A stretch of 64,000 nt of DNA from Paludibacteraceae bacterium (GCA_024401645.1 JAKSKR010000004.1:53863-117862); one strand, 5' to 3'; shown: positions 16,976 to 25,553, numbered from the stretch's first letter. Program-made: numbers and translations. Notes: generated by a model not told the origin, from the letters alone.

Positions 16976-17728
16976 TCAGCTGTGCTTCTTACGATATGCA
17001 ATCTCGTCTGCTTCCGCTTTTTTATACCCTTTCTCCAGAGTGGTTCGGACATAATCGAGAACTGCCGTGGCTGGTAACAGTGTGTGTGCCAAAATATGTT
17101 CGTGTCCACCTTCAAATCCCTCTCCAGTGGTTAGAATCGTGTATTGGTCATCACCATATTCAAGAGTAGATATGTATTCCCCATATTTTTCAATGAAGCT
17201 ATCTAGCATCTCCTGTACTTTTTCTATAGTGAGCGGACACCCCCACACAATGCCCCAATAAGCACTGTAACCATCCGGTATCATCACAATATCACCCCGC
17301 TTGAACCTTATCATACTTTCGTTCCTGCCTGGGAATGGATTGTTTCTCTCATCATAGTTTCTGACGATGGATTCATCAACCAGTTTTCCGTGCACGTATG
17401 TCCATTCCTTGATGTAATTGTCTTGCCTTTCCATCATGCATTGCATTGGTTTCTCTCTGATGAACGCGCAATACAGTTCGCTGTCAGAACTCCATGGGTC
17501 TTCGTACATCATGTCCAAACAGTTAAGAGCCTGTTCCTTTGTCTCGAAAAGGCCGATTTTTTCCTTGCGCAGCCCACAATCCATGCATCCGTGTTGAAGA
17601 TCTTCCTCGTAATCCTCTTGTGTGTAGTCGCTCATGTCGTAGAGAGCCCAAACTTCCATTTCAAATATAGTGGAGGAATAGACTCCAGGGTATATCATTT
17701 TGCTATTTGTGTAATCTTTATGCTTCAT
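16976..17728 (-). CDS. Hypothetical protein in the FtsK cassette
   Basis: A 250-aa protein beginning at the ATG at 17728 (MKHKDYTNSKMIYPG), chosen because this ATG overlaps the stop of the upstream gene in an ATGA arrangement. It contains a Cys pair (GCMDCGLR), an acidic stretch, and a C-terminal part with FKRGDIVMIPDGYSAYWGIV that looks like a small beta-barrel. The C-terminus is Lys/Glu rich. I recognise no family. Strict coupling with the 252-aa protein suggests both act together. Confidence 0.65.
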   Translation of the reverse strand: MKHKDYTNSKMIYPGVYSSTIFEMEVWALYDMSDYTQEDYEEDLQHGCMDCGLRKEKIGLFETKEQALNCLDMMYEDPWSSDSELYCAFIREKPMQCMMERQDNYIKEWTYVHGKLVDESIVRNYDERNNPFPGRNESMIRFKRGDIVMIPDGYSAYWGIVWGCPLTIEKVQEMLDSFIEKYGEYISTLEYGDDQYTILTTGEGFEGGHEHILAHTLLPATAVLDYVRTTLEKGYKKAEADEIAYRKKHS

Positions 17729-18483
17729 ATATGTCTTCCTTCGCTTGTTACTATCCGTTGGTGGGTGATGTCCGCATCTGCCCAAAATAGTTCTATACGC
17801 AGAATGTCTTGTCTGCTGTAGTATGAGTTAATGATGAGGTGGTCAAACGCGGTACACATCACGAAGTCGCCGAATGGCTGTGGACCTCCAAAACTGAACA
17901 GGCGCCCACCACTGGCTGGATGAAAGTAGATTCCCTTTATATCATCAATTTTCCTATCTTGGCTTCCTGAAAACTCAATCTTGAACAATGGGCTGTCTGT
18001 CATGTCCTCAATGATAGGCAACAAGGTGTCGTAGTCAGACCCCGTATCATCGTTTGCCCGCCTCTTCCAGCCTTCGGCTGTAACTTTTCCGCAGACCTCG
18101 CAGTCTTTATTCCAGTCCTCCTCCTCGTTATCCAGCCAGTTTCTGTAGATGGCATATAACTTGCCAACCAGTTTGGAGGTAAGGTCGAGCAGGGTGGTGT
18201 TGATTGTCTTAAACTGGTCGAAGTCCTCCCCGTTCAACACATACATCTTGTTCATTACTCTTTTTCTGGCTTCCAGAAGGATCTGAATGCATCTTTTGCC
18301 TGACGGATTTCTTCGAATACCGGTTATGTCTTCTTTGCAGTATGCGTCATACTCGGCCTTTATAGCAGTCTCAATCTCGGCCAGCAGTTCCCTTCTGTTG
18401 GTATTGCGCCTTTGGGAGGCCTCGCCCAGCAGTTGGCGATACTTTCCAAGACCGTACATATCTAGTTGATAATCATTTTCCAT
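17725..18483 (-). CDS. Hypothetical protein, first gene of the FtsK cassette
   Basis: A 252-aa protein (MENDYQLDMYGLGKYRQ). Residues 20-115 look helical with basic patches; residues 115-145 contain a Cys pair (CEVCGK); the C-terminal half is beta-rich and includes GIYFHPASGGRLFSFGG. No family recognised. It is the most upstream gene of a run of seven minus-strand genes with overlaps or gaps of at most 47 bp, running to the protein at 12352. No clear TAnnTTTG box was found in the leader (18484-18734), which otherwise appears non-coding. Confidence 0.65.
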   Translation of the reverse strand: MENDYQLDMYGLGKYRQLLGEASQRRNTNRRELLAEIETAIKAEYDAYCKEDITGIRRNPSGKRCIQILLEARKRVMNKMYVLNGEDFDQFKTINTTLLDLTSKLVGKLYAIYRNWLDNEEEDWNKDCEVCGKVTAEGWKRRANDDTGSDYDTLLPIIEDMTDSPLFKIEFSGSQDRKIDDIKGIYFHPASGGRLFSFGGPQPFGDFVMCTAFDHLIINSYYSRQDILRIELFWADADITHQRIVTSEGRHI

Positions 18484-18734
18484 ATAATTCGTTTTTTAGT
18501 CATTGCCCGGCTGGAGCACAAAGAGTTTGCGCTGCTATACCTGAAACTTGATTTCCAAGGACCAGTCTTAGTATAATAATAGTCTGAAATTTCCGAAAAA
18601 TAAAAATTCAGAGAGAAAAAAATTAGAGTTTTCCTGTTTGCAAGTGATAAGTGCTAATTCTAATGCCAACAAGTTGTAAAATGTTAAGGCTATATATAGG
18701 TTGACTTTCGACTATCAATCTTTACTTATAAAAA

Positions 18735-18756
18735 AAGCGACTTAAAAAAGTCGCTT
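18735..18756 (-). terminator. Terminator between the two minus-strand accessory gene groups
   Basis: A perfect 9-bp stem AAGCGACTT (18735-18743) / AAGTCGCTT (18748-18756) with a 4-base loop. Read on the minus strand it is followed by a T run (complement of 18727-18734). It separates the 18953-20650 genes from the FtsK cassette. The rest of 18757-18952 shows no gene. Confidence 0.8.
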
Positions 18757-18952
18757 ATGAAAAAATCAACAAGATGCTGAGACTCTCTTGCCCTCATCTG
18801 TTGAAATTCAATGTTGTACCTCCTTTCGGTTCTTCAAGGCTCTTTGTGCTCTTCGCTTGCGCTTCGCACCACGCCTAATGTCGCAACCATTGAATTAATG
18901 CAAAATTAGTTAGAATATACGAAACATACAAGTTTCACATTAAGGAGGTGAT

Positions 18953-19508
18953 CTATTCACCTAATATCACTCCAGTTTGAAATCTCGTTCTTATCTTTAT
19001 TATTTTCCTTAACTCACCTCTCGAAAAGCGTGAGATGTGTTTGTTCATTATTCCTTTCTGAATCCTGTGATTAAAATTCAAATTCTGTACTTTCAGGTCT
19101 AATATGAAAGCAATAATCCCATCAAGACAATCTTTGTTTATTCTACTTTCCTTTTTTACATATTCAAAAATATGGATATTAATCTTGCCATCCTTTTGCC
19201 ATCCCATTTTGCCGTCACAAACAAAAAAAGTCGTCTGAATCGTGGAAATATGAACTTGTCACCGTCGGTCTGAAAATAGTGTAATCACGCCCTGTTCTGG
19301 TGTAAACCCATTCTTTCCCTATCTCAACCTGGTCAAAGGTGCATTCGAAAACTGTGTCGCCGTATTTACCCTTAAGACCATAAAGTCCATTGTTTTCAAA
19401 CACCATGCAATCTTTTAATTGAGAATAGTTTTCGTGACCATATTTATTGTGCATGCACTTTCTAATTTGTTCCTCTTTCAAATTTTCTTCAAAGTAGAGT
19501 TTTTCCAT
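18953..19508 (-). pseudogene. WG-repeat-like gene split by a frameshift at a seven-T run
   Basis: The first segment starts at the ATG at 19508 (MEKLYFEENLKEEQ; the upstream TTG at 19517 is less likely) and stops at 19215 after SDDFFCL. The second, open from about 19225 to 18953, carries on as VCDGKMGWQKDGKINIHIFEY. They join exactly at a run of seven T in the minus strand: removing one T gives SDDFFVCDGKMGWQ, a continuous protein of about 180 aa. NGLYGLKGKYGDTVFE and GKMGWQKDGK resemble WG (beta) repeats. This could be a decayed gene, a phase-variable slippage site, or a sequencing indel. It sits downstream of the 359-aa gene on the same strand. Confidence 0.6.
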
Positions 19509-19570
19509 AAATTTCAAAGTGTTAGTTATACGATTTTAGTTTAGCTTCTATATTAACCTTTTCAAAGACA

Positions 19571-20650
19571 TCATTTTTTTGCATTGAAAAAAGTATTAAT
19601 ACATCTTCTTATGTTTTTTATCTCTTCCATGTTGTTTGCGTTTTCCTCACAGGTGAGACTTCCCGTAATCTTTTCCCAGTTTTCGTCATAAACTGTTAAG
19701 GAGTTCTTTTTGAAGTCATATTCAATATTTATGCGGTAGCTGTCACTTGGCCTTTCATCGAAAGACCTTAATCCCCTACATCTTAATCCTTTTTTGTCTG
19801 CACATGGTCTGATTTCTTCCATTTGCAGCTCGAATACACCTTCTTTGTCTTGAACATAAAGACCTTTTTTTCGTTCTCTTGAGGTTTGAACAAAACGATG
19901 AAATGCAGTTCCCAGGGTTTGTTCAATTACTTCATGACAGTCTTCAGTCTGGTCACTATTCCTCAAGGCCTTATTGAGGACTTCAAACATTTGTTTCCCT
20001 GGCTTTTTGACATGTTCTCCTGTTAGGAGCTCTGTCAATTTACTCAACCTAACCTCGTCTGCATACTTTAGGTATTTATATGCATACTTAATGATTTTTG
20101 ATAATCTTTTGGCTGTTATTTCTGAATGGTCAAAATATACCATATTGCGCAACTTCCTGATTGCTATGTCGGAGTTATAGAATATGTATTGATCAATAAA
20201 CAAATACGTTAAATATTCTTTTTCTTCATGTGTTTCGCTATTCTTTGCTATGCCAAAGAATATTATCTGATCTTCGTAGAATTCAAAATCAGTTACGGAA
20301 AATTCATATTTTGTGTTGGGTTTGTTCCTTTTGCCGATTTCAGTGATGTGAAAACGTTGAATGCCATGATCATGCCTAAAAGCAAAACTCAACACCTCTG
20401 GAATTTTCGTACAATAGACATATGTTGATACCGGGCTTGTTTCTTCTCCATCAATATTTAATTGCTTGAGTTTTCTGCAATCAAAATAGGCTTCAGCAAT
20501 TCCTTTATATTCCGCTGCTGTAGCCAAATTGAACTTCTCGACGTTATGGCCAATGATTTTACTTGCGCGGTTCAGAAGTTTTGTTTCATCCAATTCTGCA
20601 ATCGGAATAGGATAAAGTAAGTTTCTATCTATTTTTTTCATAAGTTTCAT
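19571..20650 (-). CDS. Hypothetical protein
   Basis: A 359-aa protein (MKLMKKIDRNLLYP; the in-frame ATG at 20641 is an alternative start). Soluble, Lys/Glu/Tyr rich and AT-rich in base composition compared with the core genes. A central helical, basic stretch (RLSKIIKYAYKYLKYADEVR) is followed by a C-terminal beta-rich part (YRINIEYDFKKNSLTVYDEN). No catalytic motif recognised. It is upstream of the frameshifted WG-like gene and both end at the terminator at 18735. A MITE-like repeat copy begins 39 bp upstream of its start. Confidence 0.65.
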   Translation of the reverse strand: MKLMKKIDRNLLYPIPIAELDETKLLNRASKIIGHNVEKFNLATAAEYKGIAEAYFDCRKLKQLNIDGEETSPVSTYVYCTKIPEVLSFAFRHDHGIQRFHITEIGKRNKPNTKYEFSVTDFEFYEDQIIFFGIAKNSETHEEKEYLTYLFIDQYIFYNSDIAIRKLRNMVYFDHSEITAKRLSKIIKYAYKYLKYADEVRLSKLTELLTGEHVKKPGKQMFEVLNKALRNSDQTEDCHEVIEQTLGTAFHRFVQTSRERKKGLYVQDKEGVFELQMEEIRPCADKKGLRCRGLRSFDERPSDSYRINIEYDFKKNSLTVYDENWEKITGSLTCEENANNMEEIKNIRRCINTFFNAKK

Positions 20651-20688
20651 TTGTAGTCAATAAATTCTAACTGAAAAAAGTTCTCTTA

Positions 20689-20866
20689 AAAAGCTGTTTA
20701 ATTTTTTTTATTGGAGGATTTTATGCGAGATTTTTAGGATAGTTTGAATGGTTTTGAAAGGAGCAATAGAAACTCCATTTTGACTGGAAAACCAATCAAA
20801 ATAGACAAAAAGATCCATAAAGGTCCCAAAATCAAATCTTTCGTAAAAGAAATAAACTGCTTCTAA
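20689..20866. mobile_element. MITE-like repeat, copy A
   Basis: A non-coding element of about 178 bp, bounded by AAGCTGTTTAA at the left and an inverted AAACTGCTTCT at the right. It is very similar along its length to 24400-24577 (shared blocks TTGGAGGATTTTATG, AGGATAGTTTGAATGGTTT, AAAATAGACAAAAAGATCCAT, each broken by few changes). The interior is itself an imperfect palindrome. This copy is more degenerate than copy B. Confidence 0.75.
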
Positions 20867-20979
20867 ATGGTTCCACCGTAAATATACACTTATTTACCGA
20901 AAACAAAAGACACTAGCTATGATGTTTTCCGTTTGGCAACATATAAGGTAGTATTTCAACACACACACTGATTTCTGTT

Positions 20980-21470
20980 CTATTTCTTTATCGCACTGTC
21001 AATTTCTGCTCTTCCAGGAATTCGTAGATGACTAACCGTTTTATTATACCATCGTTTGTCCTGTCATCCAATCTAAACCCATGCTCGAGTAGGTCGCTAA
21101 CCTTGGAGAAGTCTATAATGGTATAGCTGTATTCTTCATCCCACTTTTCTTCCTTTAGTCCTATGATTGAGTCCTTATAGTTCCTGTACGGTTCATTCCC
21201 TTTCATCTGAAGGTCCAAACCCATGTTTTTCAATTCCTCAACCAACACCTCGGGCTGCCTGTGGCCTGCGCATTGTTTCAGAAACTGCCGTAGATATTCG
21301 TTACGCTCCAATTTTTTTGAAGCTAAGAATGCCGGCTTATTCTTGCCTTTCATGTACGCGTTCTTGATGGTTTCTCCCGTACATACTGTATATGTTTTTT
21401 CCTTATCATTTATTGTTTGCTTTATATCATATATATACCGAAATTTCCACATAAATAAATTTTCAGACAT
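20980..21470 (-). pseudogene. Decayed, internally deleted copy of the 12352-13389 gene
   Basis: The N-terminal 130 residues of this frame (MSENLFMWKFRY...) align with the 345-aa protein at 12352: shared blocks are KNAYMKG, KDSIIGLKEEKW and RTNDGII. The frame then ends at 20988, while another frame over 20980-21015 encodes GRAEIDSAIKK followed by a stop, matching GRTEIDKAIKEFKK from near the C-terminus of the full copy. About 150 central codons are therefore deleted and the rest is out of frame. An expressed 160-aa truncated product is possible but unlikely to be functional. Confidence 0.75.
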
Positions 21471-21512
21471 TTTTTTGCTATTATTGCCGTTTCCGGCAAT
21501 AATAGGTTTTCC

Positions 21513-21535
21513 TTTAGAAGCTGTTTAAATTTTGG
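21513..21535. repeat. Solo terminal repeat of the MITE-like family
   Basis: TTTAGAAGCTGTTTAAATTTT here matches the left end of copy B at 24400, but the body of the element is absent. Confidence 0.6.
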
Positions 21536-21557
21536 TGTTTATATACCAAATTGTAGT

Positions 21558-21672
21558 TAAGGTTTTCTGATGTTTTCGTTTTCTGCGTTAGGCAGTTTTC
21601 TATGACATCTTTGATGGCTGTTTTCCAGGCCTTTCCAAGTGGTAACTATGTCCTAAAAGGCCGTTTTCTGTT
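21558..21672. repeat. Dispersed repeat family 2, copy 1
   Basis: About 115 bp nearly identical to 29608-29728. Shared blocks include TTTTCGTTTTCTGCGTTAGG, CAGTTTTC, GACATCTTTGATGGC, AGGCCTTTC and GGCC.TTTTCTGTTAA. Both copies are non-coding. No transposase is nearby. Confidence 0.75.
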
Positions 21673-21767
21673 AACAAACTATCATTCTATTATTTTGCTA
21701 CCGATTGGTATATAATTTCCTCTTTTTTTAGTCCAAAATAATTTTAGGAATATAGTAATATCTTATT

Positions 21768-21775
21768 TATATTTG
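21768..21775 (+). promoter_or_regulatory. Bacteroidota -7 box upstream of the outer-membrane protein gene
   Basis: TATATTTG matches TAnnTTTG. It lies 19 bp before the ATG at 21795. No clear -33 TTTG is present. Confidence 0.45.
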
Positions 21776-21794
21776 TAAAAACAAATTGTATGGT

Positions 21795-22454
21795 ATGAAT
21801 TTTATAGTTCGTGTAATAGTTCTGTCTTTTATCTGTACTGGTTTCGCCTCTGCCCAAAACGTAGGATTCACGTTTGGGGGAAACAATTCTGTTATTAAGG
21901 GTGGCGACGATAGGTTGGGAACCCTACATCACTATTTGGGTTTTAATGGTGGCATTGCTGCCTTCTTCCCGTTCCTGTCTTCACGTAGTGGCGAGGCTTT
22001 CACCAAGCTCTTTTTCCTTTATTCTTACGAGGGATTTTTAGTCACCAACGACAAAAGTGGCTTCTTGCGCAAGCTGGGTGTTAAGGAAAACGCTGCAAAC
22101 GATTCGTATGGTTACTCGCATGGCGATAGGGATTATGCGGTCATTTCGCACAATTTGAAGCTGCCGGTCTTGCTCGGCTACCATTTCTATTTTTCGGAAT
22201 ATGGGTTAGGTCCTTATTTTGGTGGGTTTGCCCGTCGACAGTTTAATTCGAATTTAGACGAATCGAACATCTCGTACGACCATTTTTCTTACGGCCTGTC
22301 TTCTGGCTTAAGTTTCGACGTCTCGAACATGTTCCAAATTACAGCTGGCTTTGAATGGGACGTTAACACCGAAAAGAGCGAGTGGCCCTTTGCAAAATCT
22401 AGAAACGCCTTTTTCAACATTTCCTATTTGTTCTCAACCTCAACAATGAGGTAG
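21795..22454 (+). CDS. Predicted outer-membrane beta-barrel protein
   Basis: A 219-aa protein starting at the ATG at 21795 (MNFIVRVIVLSFICTG); a TTG nine bases upstream is in frame but unlikely. A signal peptide ends at FASAQ. The mature part alternates hydrophobic/aromatic residues in strand-length blocks with Gly-rich turns (VGFTFGGNNS, GLGPYFGGFAR, FSYGLSSGLSFDV, NAFFNISYLF), typical of small OmpW/OprF-like or porT-like eight-stranded barrels. No further family recognised. Its 3' end overlaps, on the opposite strand, the remnant of another barrel protein. Confidence 0.72.
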   Translation: MNFIVRVIVLSFICTGFASAQNVGFTFGGNNSVIKGGDDRLGTLHHYLGFNGGIAAFFPFLSSRSGEAFTKLFFLYSYEGFLVTNDKSGFLRKLGVKENAANDSYGYSHGDRDYAVISHNLKLPVLLGYHFYFSEYGLGPYFGGFARRQFNSNLDESNISYDHFSYGLSSGLSFDVSNMFQITAGFEWDVNTEKSEWPFAKSRNAFFNISYLFSTSTMR

Positions 22455-22650
22455 GTAGTGTGGGCGTTCAAATACGTCCGGAAAGATGTTTTCGTAAACT
22501 TGCAACGAGTAGTTAAGTCCGCTACTGCCATATAGGAAACTTCTTTTGCCAAAACTTATTTTATAGGCGTCGTAACGTAAGCCGGTCGCTATGCCGGCTT
22601 TTGGGGAAACGTAGTTGGTTCTTGCTGTGTAGGTTTCTTTATCCTTTCGT
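22440..22650 (-). pseudogene. C-terminal remnant of an outer-membrane barrel gene
   Basis: On the minus strand an open frame of about 65 codons without a start reads TYTARTNYVSPKAGIATG, LRYDAYKISFGKRSFLYG and so on to VFERPHYLPHC then a stop at 22440-22442. The alternating pattern and Gly/aromatic turns look like the last strands of a barrel protein. Upstream it is lost just inside the 3' end of the flavoprotein gene. The missing 5' part indicates an old deletion at this junction. Confidence 0.5.
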
Positions 22651-23868
22651 AGTGTCGGCTACGGCTTTTGCAACCACCCATCCCATGGTCCAGGCTGCTT
22701 GTAGGTTAAATCCGCCGGTTACGGCATCCACGTCAGTCACTTCGCCTGCAAAGTAGAGTCCTTTGTGTTGCTTGCATTCCAGTGTGTTCTGGTCAAGTTC
22801 GTTAAGGCTAACACCCCCGCACGTAACAAATTCATCCTTAAACTGTCCCTTGCCGTCCACTTGGTAGGTGTCAGCTTTCAGCAGTTGCACCATGCGGTTA
22901 ATGTCTTTCTTGCCAATCTCGTTCCATCGTTTGGTCTCGGCAATGCCAATGCGGCTCACCAGGTAGCACCAGTGGCGGTGGGTAAGTGGGGTAGGGCTAA
23001 TGGTGTTCACTTGCTTGTTGCCGTTCGTCTTTATCTGTTTCTGCACGAATTGCATCACATCGTCTTGGCTAACGGTTGGCCACCAGTCCACCATCAGGGT
23101 GGCTTTGTAGGCATTGTCGGCAAGGTAGCGTGCGGCTTGCGACGACGTCTTCAGAATTGCCGGTCCACTCATGCCCCAGTGGGTGATGAGTAGGGGTCCT
23201 TCGGCCTTGCACTTGGTGCCTGCCAGGCTGGCAACGGCATCTTCAACCACCACGCCTTGCAGGGCGGTTAGTTCCTTGTCTGCAATGCAGAAGGTGAATA
23301 GCGAGGGCACGGGTTTCTCAATGTTCAGGTTCAGTGGTTTCAGCATGTCAAACCCGTTCTCCTTGGGTTGGCCGCCTGCCGTTACAATCACCACGTCGGC
23401 AACGGCATCTTTCAGTTTCTCGTCTTGGAAACTTATGCTATAGTTCTCGTTATGTTCTATCTTGCTAACGCGGTGGCTGGTGTGTAGGCCAATGCCCATG
23501 CGTTTAATGTGGGCGGTGAGCAGGTTGACCAGTTGCATGGCGTCTTGCGACTGCGGAAAAACGCAGTGGTCGTCTTGCGTTACAAGGCGCACACCCTCGT
23601 TCTCCCACCATTCCATCGTATTCTCGTGGTCAAACTGGTGCAACAGGCGCTTCATTAGGCGTTCGCCGCGAGGGTAGACCTGGCCCAGGCTTTTCACCCC
23701 TTCCCAGCTGTTGGTCAGGTTGCAGCGTCCGCCCCCGGTAATGGCAACCTTGGCAAGGGCCTTGGTGCCAGCCTCGTAGATGTCTATCTCGCATTTGGGT
23801 GCCCATCTTTTCAGGTTAACGGCACAGAAACAACCGGCAGCACCGGCGCCTATTATTGCTACACGCAT
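22639..23868 (-). CDS. HI0933/YhiN-family FAD-dependent oxidoreductase
   Basis: A 409-aa flavoprotein of the HI0933 (BaiN/YhiN) family. The FAD-binding Rossmann motif is at the N-terminus (VAIIGAGAAGCFCAVNL), followed by the family signature KVAITGGGRCNLTNS (residues about 40-55), PRGERLMKRLL, VTAGGQP and the C-terminal YFAGEVTDVDAVTGGFNLQ, which closes the FAD site. These proteins are cytoplasmic, and their substrate is not established. The gene lies 11 bp downstream of ybaK and is probably co-transcribed with it. Length agrees with the family (about 400). Confidence 0.9.
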   Translation of the reverse strand: MRVAIIGAGAAGCFCAVNLKRWAPKCEIDIYEAGTKALAKVAITGGGRCNLTNSWEGVKSLGQVYPRGERLMKRLLHQFDHENTMEWWENEGVRLVTQDDHCVFPQSQDAMQLVNLLTAHIKRMGIGLHTSHRVSKIEHNENYSISFQDEKLKDAVADVVIVTAGGQPKENGFDMLKPLNLNIEKPVPSLFTFCIADKELTALQGVVVEDAVASLAGTKCKAEGPLLITHWGMSGPAILKTSSQAARYLADNAYKATLMVDWWPTVSQDDVMQFVQKQIKTNGNKQVNTISPTPLTHRHWCYLVSRIGIAETKRWNEIGKKDINRMVQLLKADTYQVDGKGQFKDEFVTCGGVSLNELDQNTLECKQHKGLYFAGEVTDVDAVTGGFNLQAAWTMGWVVAKAVADTTKG

Positions 23869-23879
23869 AGTTTGTTTTG

Positions 23880-24374
23880 TTACTCTTTTATCAACTCACA
23901 TTCTGTCATTTCACATAGGGCAATCAAGTCGTTCGGATTCGCCTTTATCTGCAATCCGCGTACCCCGCCACTCACGTAGATGTAGTCGTATAAGATGCAT
24001 GTTTCGTGAATGTAGGTCGGGAATTTCTTTTTCATGCCCACGGGCGAGCAGCCGCCCCTTATGTAGCCGGTTAGTCCTAGCAGTTCCTTCATGGCAACCA
24101 GGTCGCAGTTCTTGTTTCCGCTTACCTTTGCTGCCTTCTTCAGGTCAACCTCGGTGTCGCCAGGCACCACGCACACGAATATGCCACTCTTGTCGCCACG
24201 TAGCACAAGTGTTTTAAAAACCTGTTCAATGGGCTCGTTCAGTTGGTCGGCAATATGAATGGCGCTAAGGTCATTCTCGTCTACTATGTAGGGCACCAAC
24301 TCGTAGCTAATGCCCGCTTGGTCTAGCAGTCGGGCCGCGTTGGTCTTGTCTATCTTTACTTTCTCTTGTTTCAT
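23880..24374 (-). CDS. ybaK: Cys-tRNA(Pro) deacylase YbaK
   Basis: A 164-aa trans-editing enzyme that hydrolyses Cys mischarged on tRNA-Pro. The YbaK/EbsC fold is recognisable from TNAARLLDQAGISYELVPY, EQVFKTLVLRGDKSG, VVPGDTEVDLKKAAKVSG (with the catalytic Lys region) and the GYIRGGCSPVGMKKKFPT motif containing the conserved GXXXP-type loop, then SGGVRGLQIKANPNDL. Length matches the family. It is the first gene of a two-gene operon with the flavoprotein. A MITE-like element occupies the whole region just upstream. Confidence 0.92.
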   Translation of the reverse strand: MKQEKVKIDKTNAARLLDQAGISYELVPYIVDENDLSAIHIADQLNEPIEQVFKTLVLRGDKSGIFVCVVPGDTEVDLKKAAKVSGNKNCDLVAMKELLGLTGYIRGGCSPVGMKKKFPTYIHETCILYDYIYVSGGVRGLQIKANPNDLIALCEMTECELIKE

Positions 24375-24399
24375 TGCTATTTGTCACCTTAAATTTTAT

Positions 24400-24577
24400 G
24401 AAGCTGTTTAAATTTTTTTATTGGAGGATTTTATGAGAGATTTTTTAGGATAGTTTGAATGGTTTAGAAAGGAGCAATGGAAACTCCATTGTGACTGAAA
24501 AACCATTCAAAATAGACAAAAAAGATCCATAAAATGCCCAATAAGAATTCTTTCGTAAAATTTTTAAACAGCTTCTA
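24400..24577. mobile_element. MITE-like repeat, copy B (better preserved)
   Basis: A non-coding element of about 178 bp with inverted ends: GAAGCTGTTTAAATTTTTT at the left and AATTTTTAAACAGCTTC at the right (24561-24576). Inside, TTTGAATGGTTT pairs with AACCATTCAAA, and CAATGGA-AAC-TCCATTG (24475-24491) forms the apical hairpin, so the transcript would fold into one long rod. It lies between the ybaK start and the NlpC/P60 stop and could also act as a terminator there. Confidence 0.82.
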
Positions 24578-24587
24578 GAACAACTCC

Positions 24588-25553
24588 TTATTCGGCCTTA
24601 ATGCGAATAACTTGGCCAATGCCAAGGCTGTTGCCGTCAAGGTGGTTCCATTCCTGCAACTGCTGAACGGTGCACCCTGCGCGTTTGGCAATGTTGTAGA
24701 GGGTGTCGCCCTTCACAACCGTGTGGTATGGGCCAATCAGCGTTTTCACCACGTTTGTGCCGCTAGGCTCGCTCTTTGTGGTGTCTGCCTTGGTGGTGGT
24801 GTCGGCTGGCATAGGCGTAACGTGTGTGGTGTCGGCTTTTGCGGCATCGTTCTTTGCAGGTTTAACGGTGTTGTTTGGTGCAGGGTTGTTGTTCTGCTGT
24901 TTCTGTGCCTGTTCCTTCTTGGCATCGGTCTGCTCGTTCTTCTGCTGGCGCTTGTTGGCCCTTTCTTTTCTTGCCAGGGCTTCCTGTTTCTCTTCCTCAT
25001 AGTCGGCAGCAGTCAAACCGGTGCTGTATTTCTTTATGGCACGCCTAATGGTCTTGTCGCGTGTAATGCGTCGGCCGCAAATGTAGCGGTCATCGTAGTA
25101 CTTGGTCTCGCTGTTGCTAATGGTAATGCCCACCGAGCTGCTGGCGTGTATGAACTTGAATTGCTTGCCATCGGTTTCCACCACAATGCCCACGTGGCCA
25201 ATGTCCTTGCCAATCTTGCTGCCGTTAAAGCAGACAAGGTCGCCAGGTTTCAGGTAGCGTGTCCTTCTTATCTTTTTGCCTTGTTCGCCCTGTTGGGCGC
25301 TGGTGCGTGCAAGGGTAATGCCCAGTTTCTTGAAGCAGAATTGGGTGAAGCCGCTGCAGTCGAAGGCATACGGACCAGTGGCACCGTTGCGGTAGGGGCG
25401 GCGCTCTAGCGTCTTTGCATAGGTAATCATGTCCTCAAGGCTTTCATATTCGGGTTTCTCCGTTATGTCTACCTGGGCGGTTGCGGTTAGGGGCATCAGC
25501 ATGAACAGGGCCAATGCCGAAACCATATTTCTTATCGTCAAATTCATTCTCAT
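24588..25553 (-). CDS. Secreted NlpC/P60 peptidoglycan hydrolase with C-terminal LysM
   Basis: A 321-aa cell-wall hydrolase (alternative start at 25547). A signal peptide ends at TATAQ. The NlpC/P60 domain (about 40-165) has the catalytic Cys in YAFDCSGFTQ, His in GHVGIVV and a third polar site around FIHASS. A long Lys/Gln/Thr/Pro-rich low-complexity linker (about 190-270) leads to a LysM domain (about 273-320, YHTVVKGDTLYNIAKRAGC) that binds peptidoglycan. Expected role: cleavage of stem-peptide bonds in the periplasm. The preceding lipoprotein gene ends 71 bp upstream on the same strand, so an operon is possible. Confidence 0.92.
   Translation of the reverse strand: MRMNLTIRNMVSALALFMLMPLTATAQVDITEKPEYESLEDMITYAKTLERRPYRNGATGPYAFDCSGFTQFCFKKLGITLARTSAQQGEQGKKIRRTRYLKPGDLVCFNGSKIGKDIGHVGIVVETDGKQFKFIHASSSVGITISNSETKYYDDRYICGRRITRDKTIRRAIKKYSTGLTAADYEEEKQEALARKERANKRQQKNEQTDAKKEQAQKQQNNNPAPNNTVKPAKNDAAKADTTHVTPMPADTTTKADTTKSEPSGTNVVKTLIGPYHTVVKGDTLYNIAKRAGCTVQQLQEWNHLDGNSLGIGQVIRIKAE

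Noticed and set aside
18943..18956. End of a 16S rRNA gene, because AAGGAGGTGATC appears
   Set aside because: Only about 12 bases match and the Bacteroidota 16S end differs (GGTGTTCC). No rRNA sequence continues; it follows the stop codon of a minus-strand gene.
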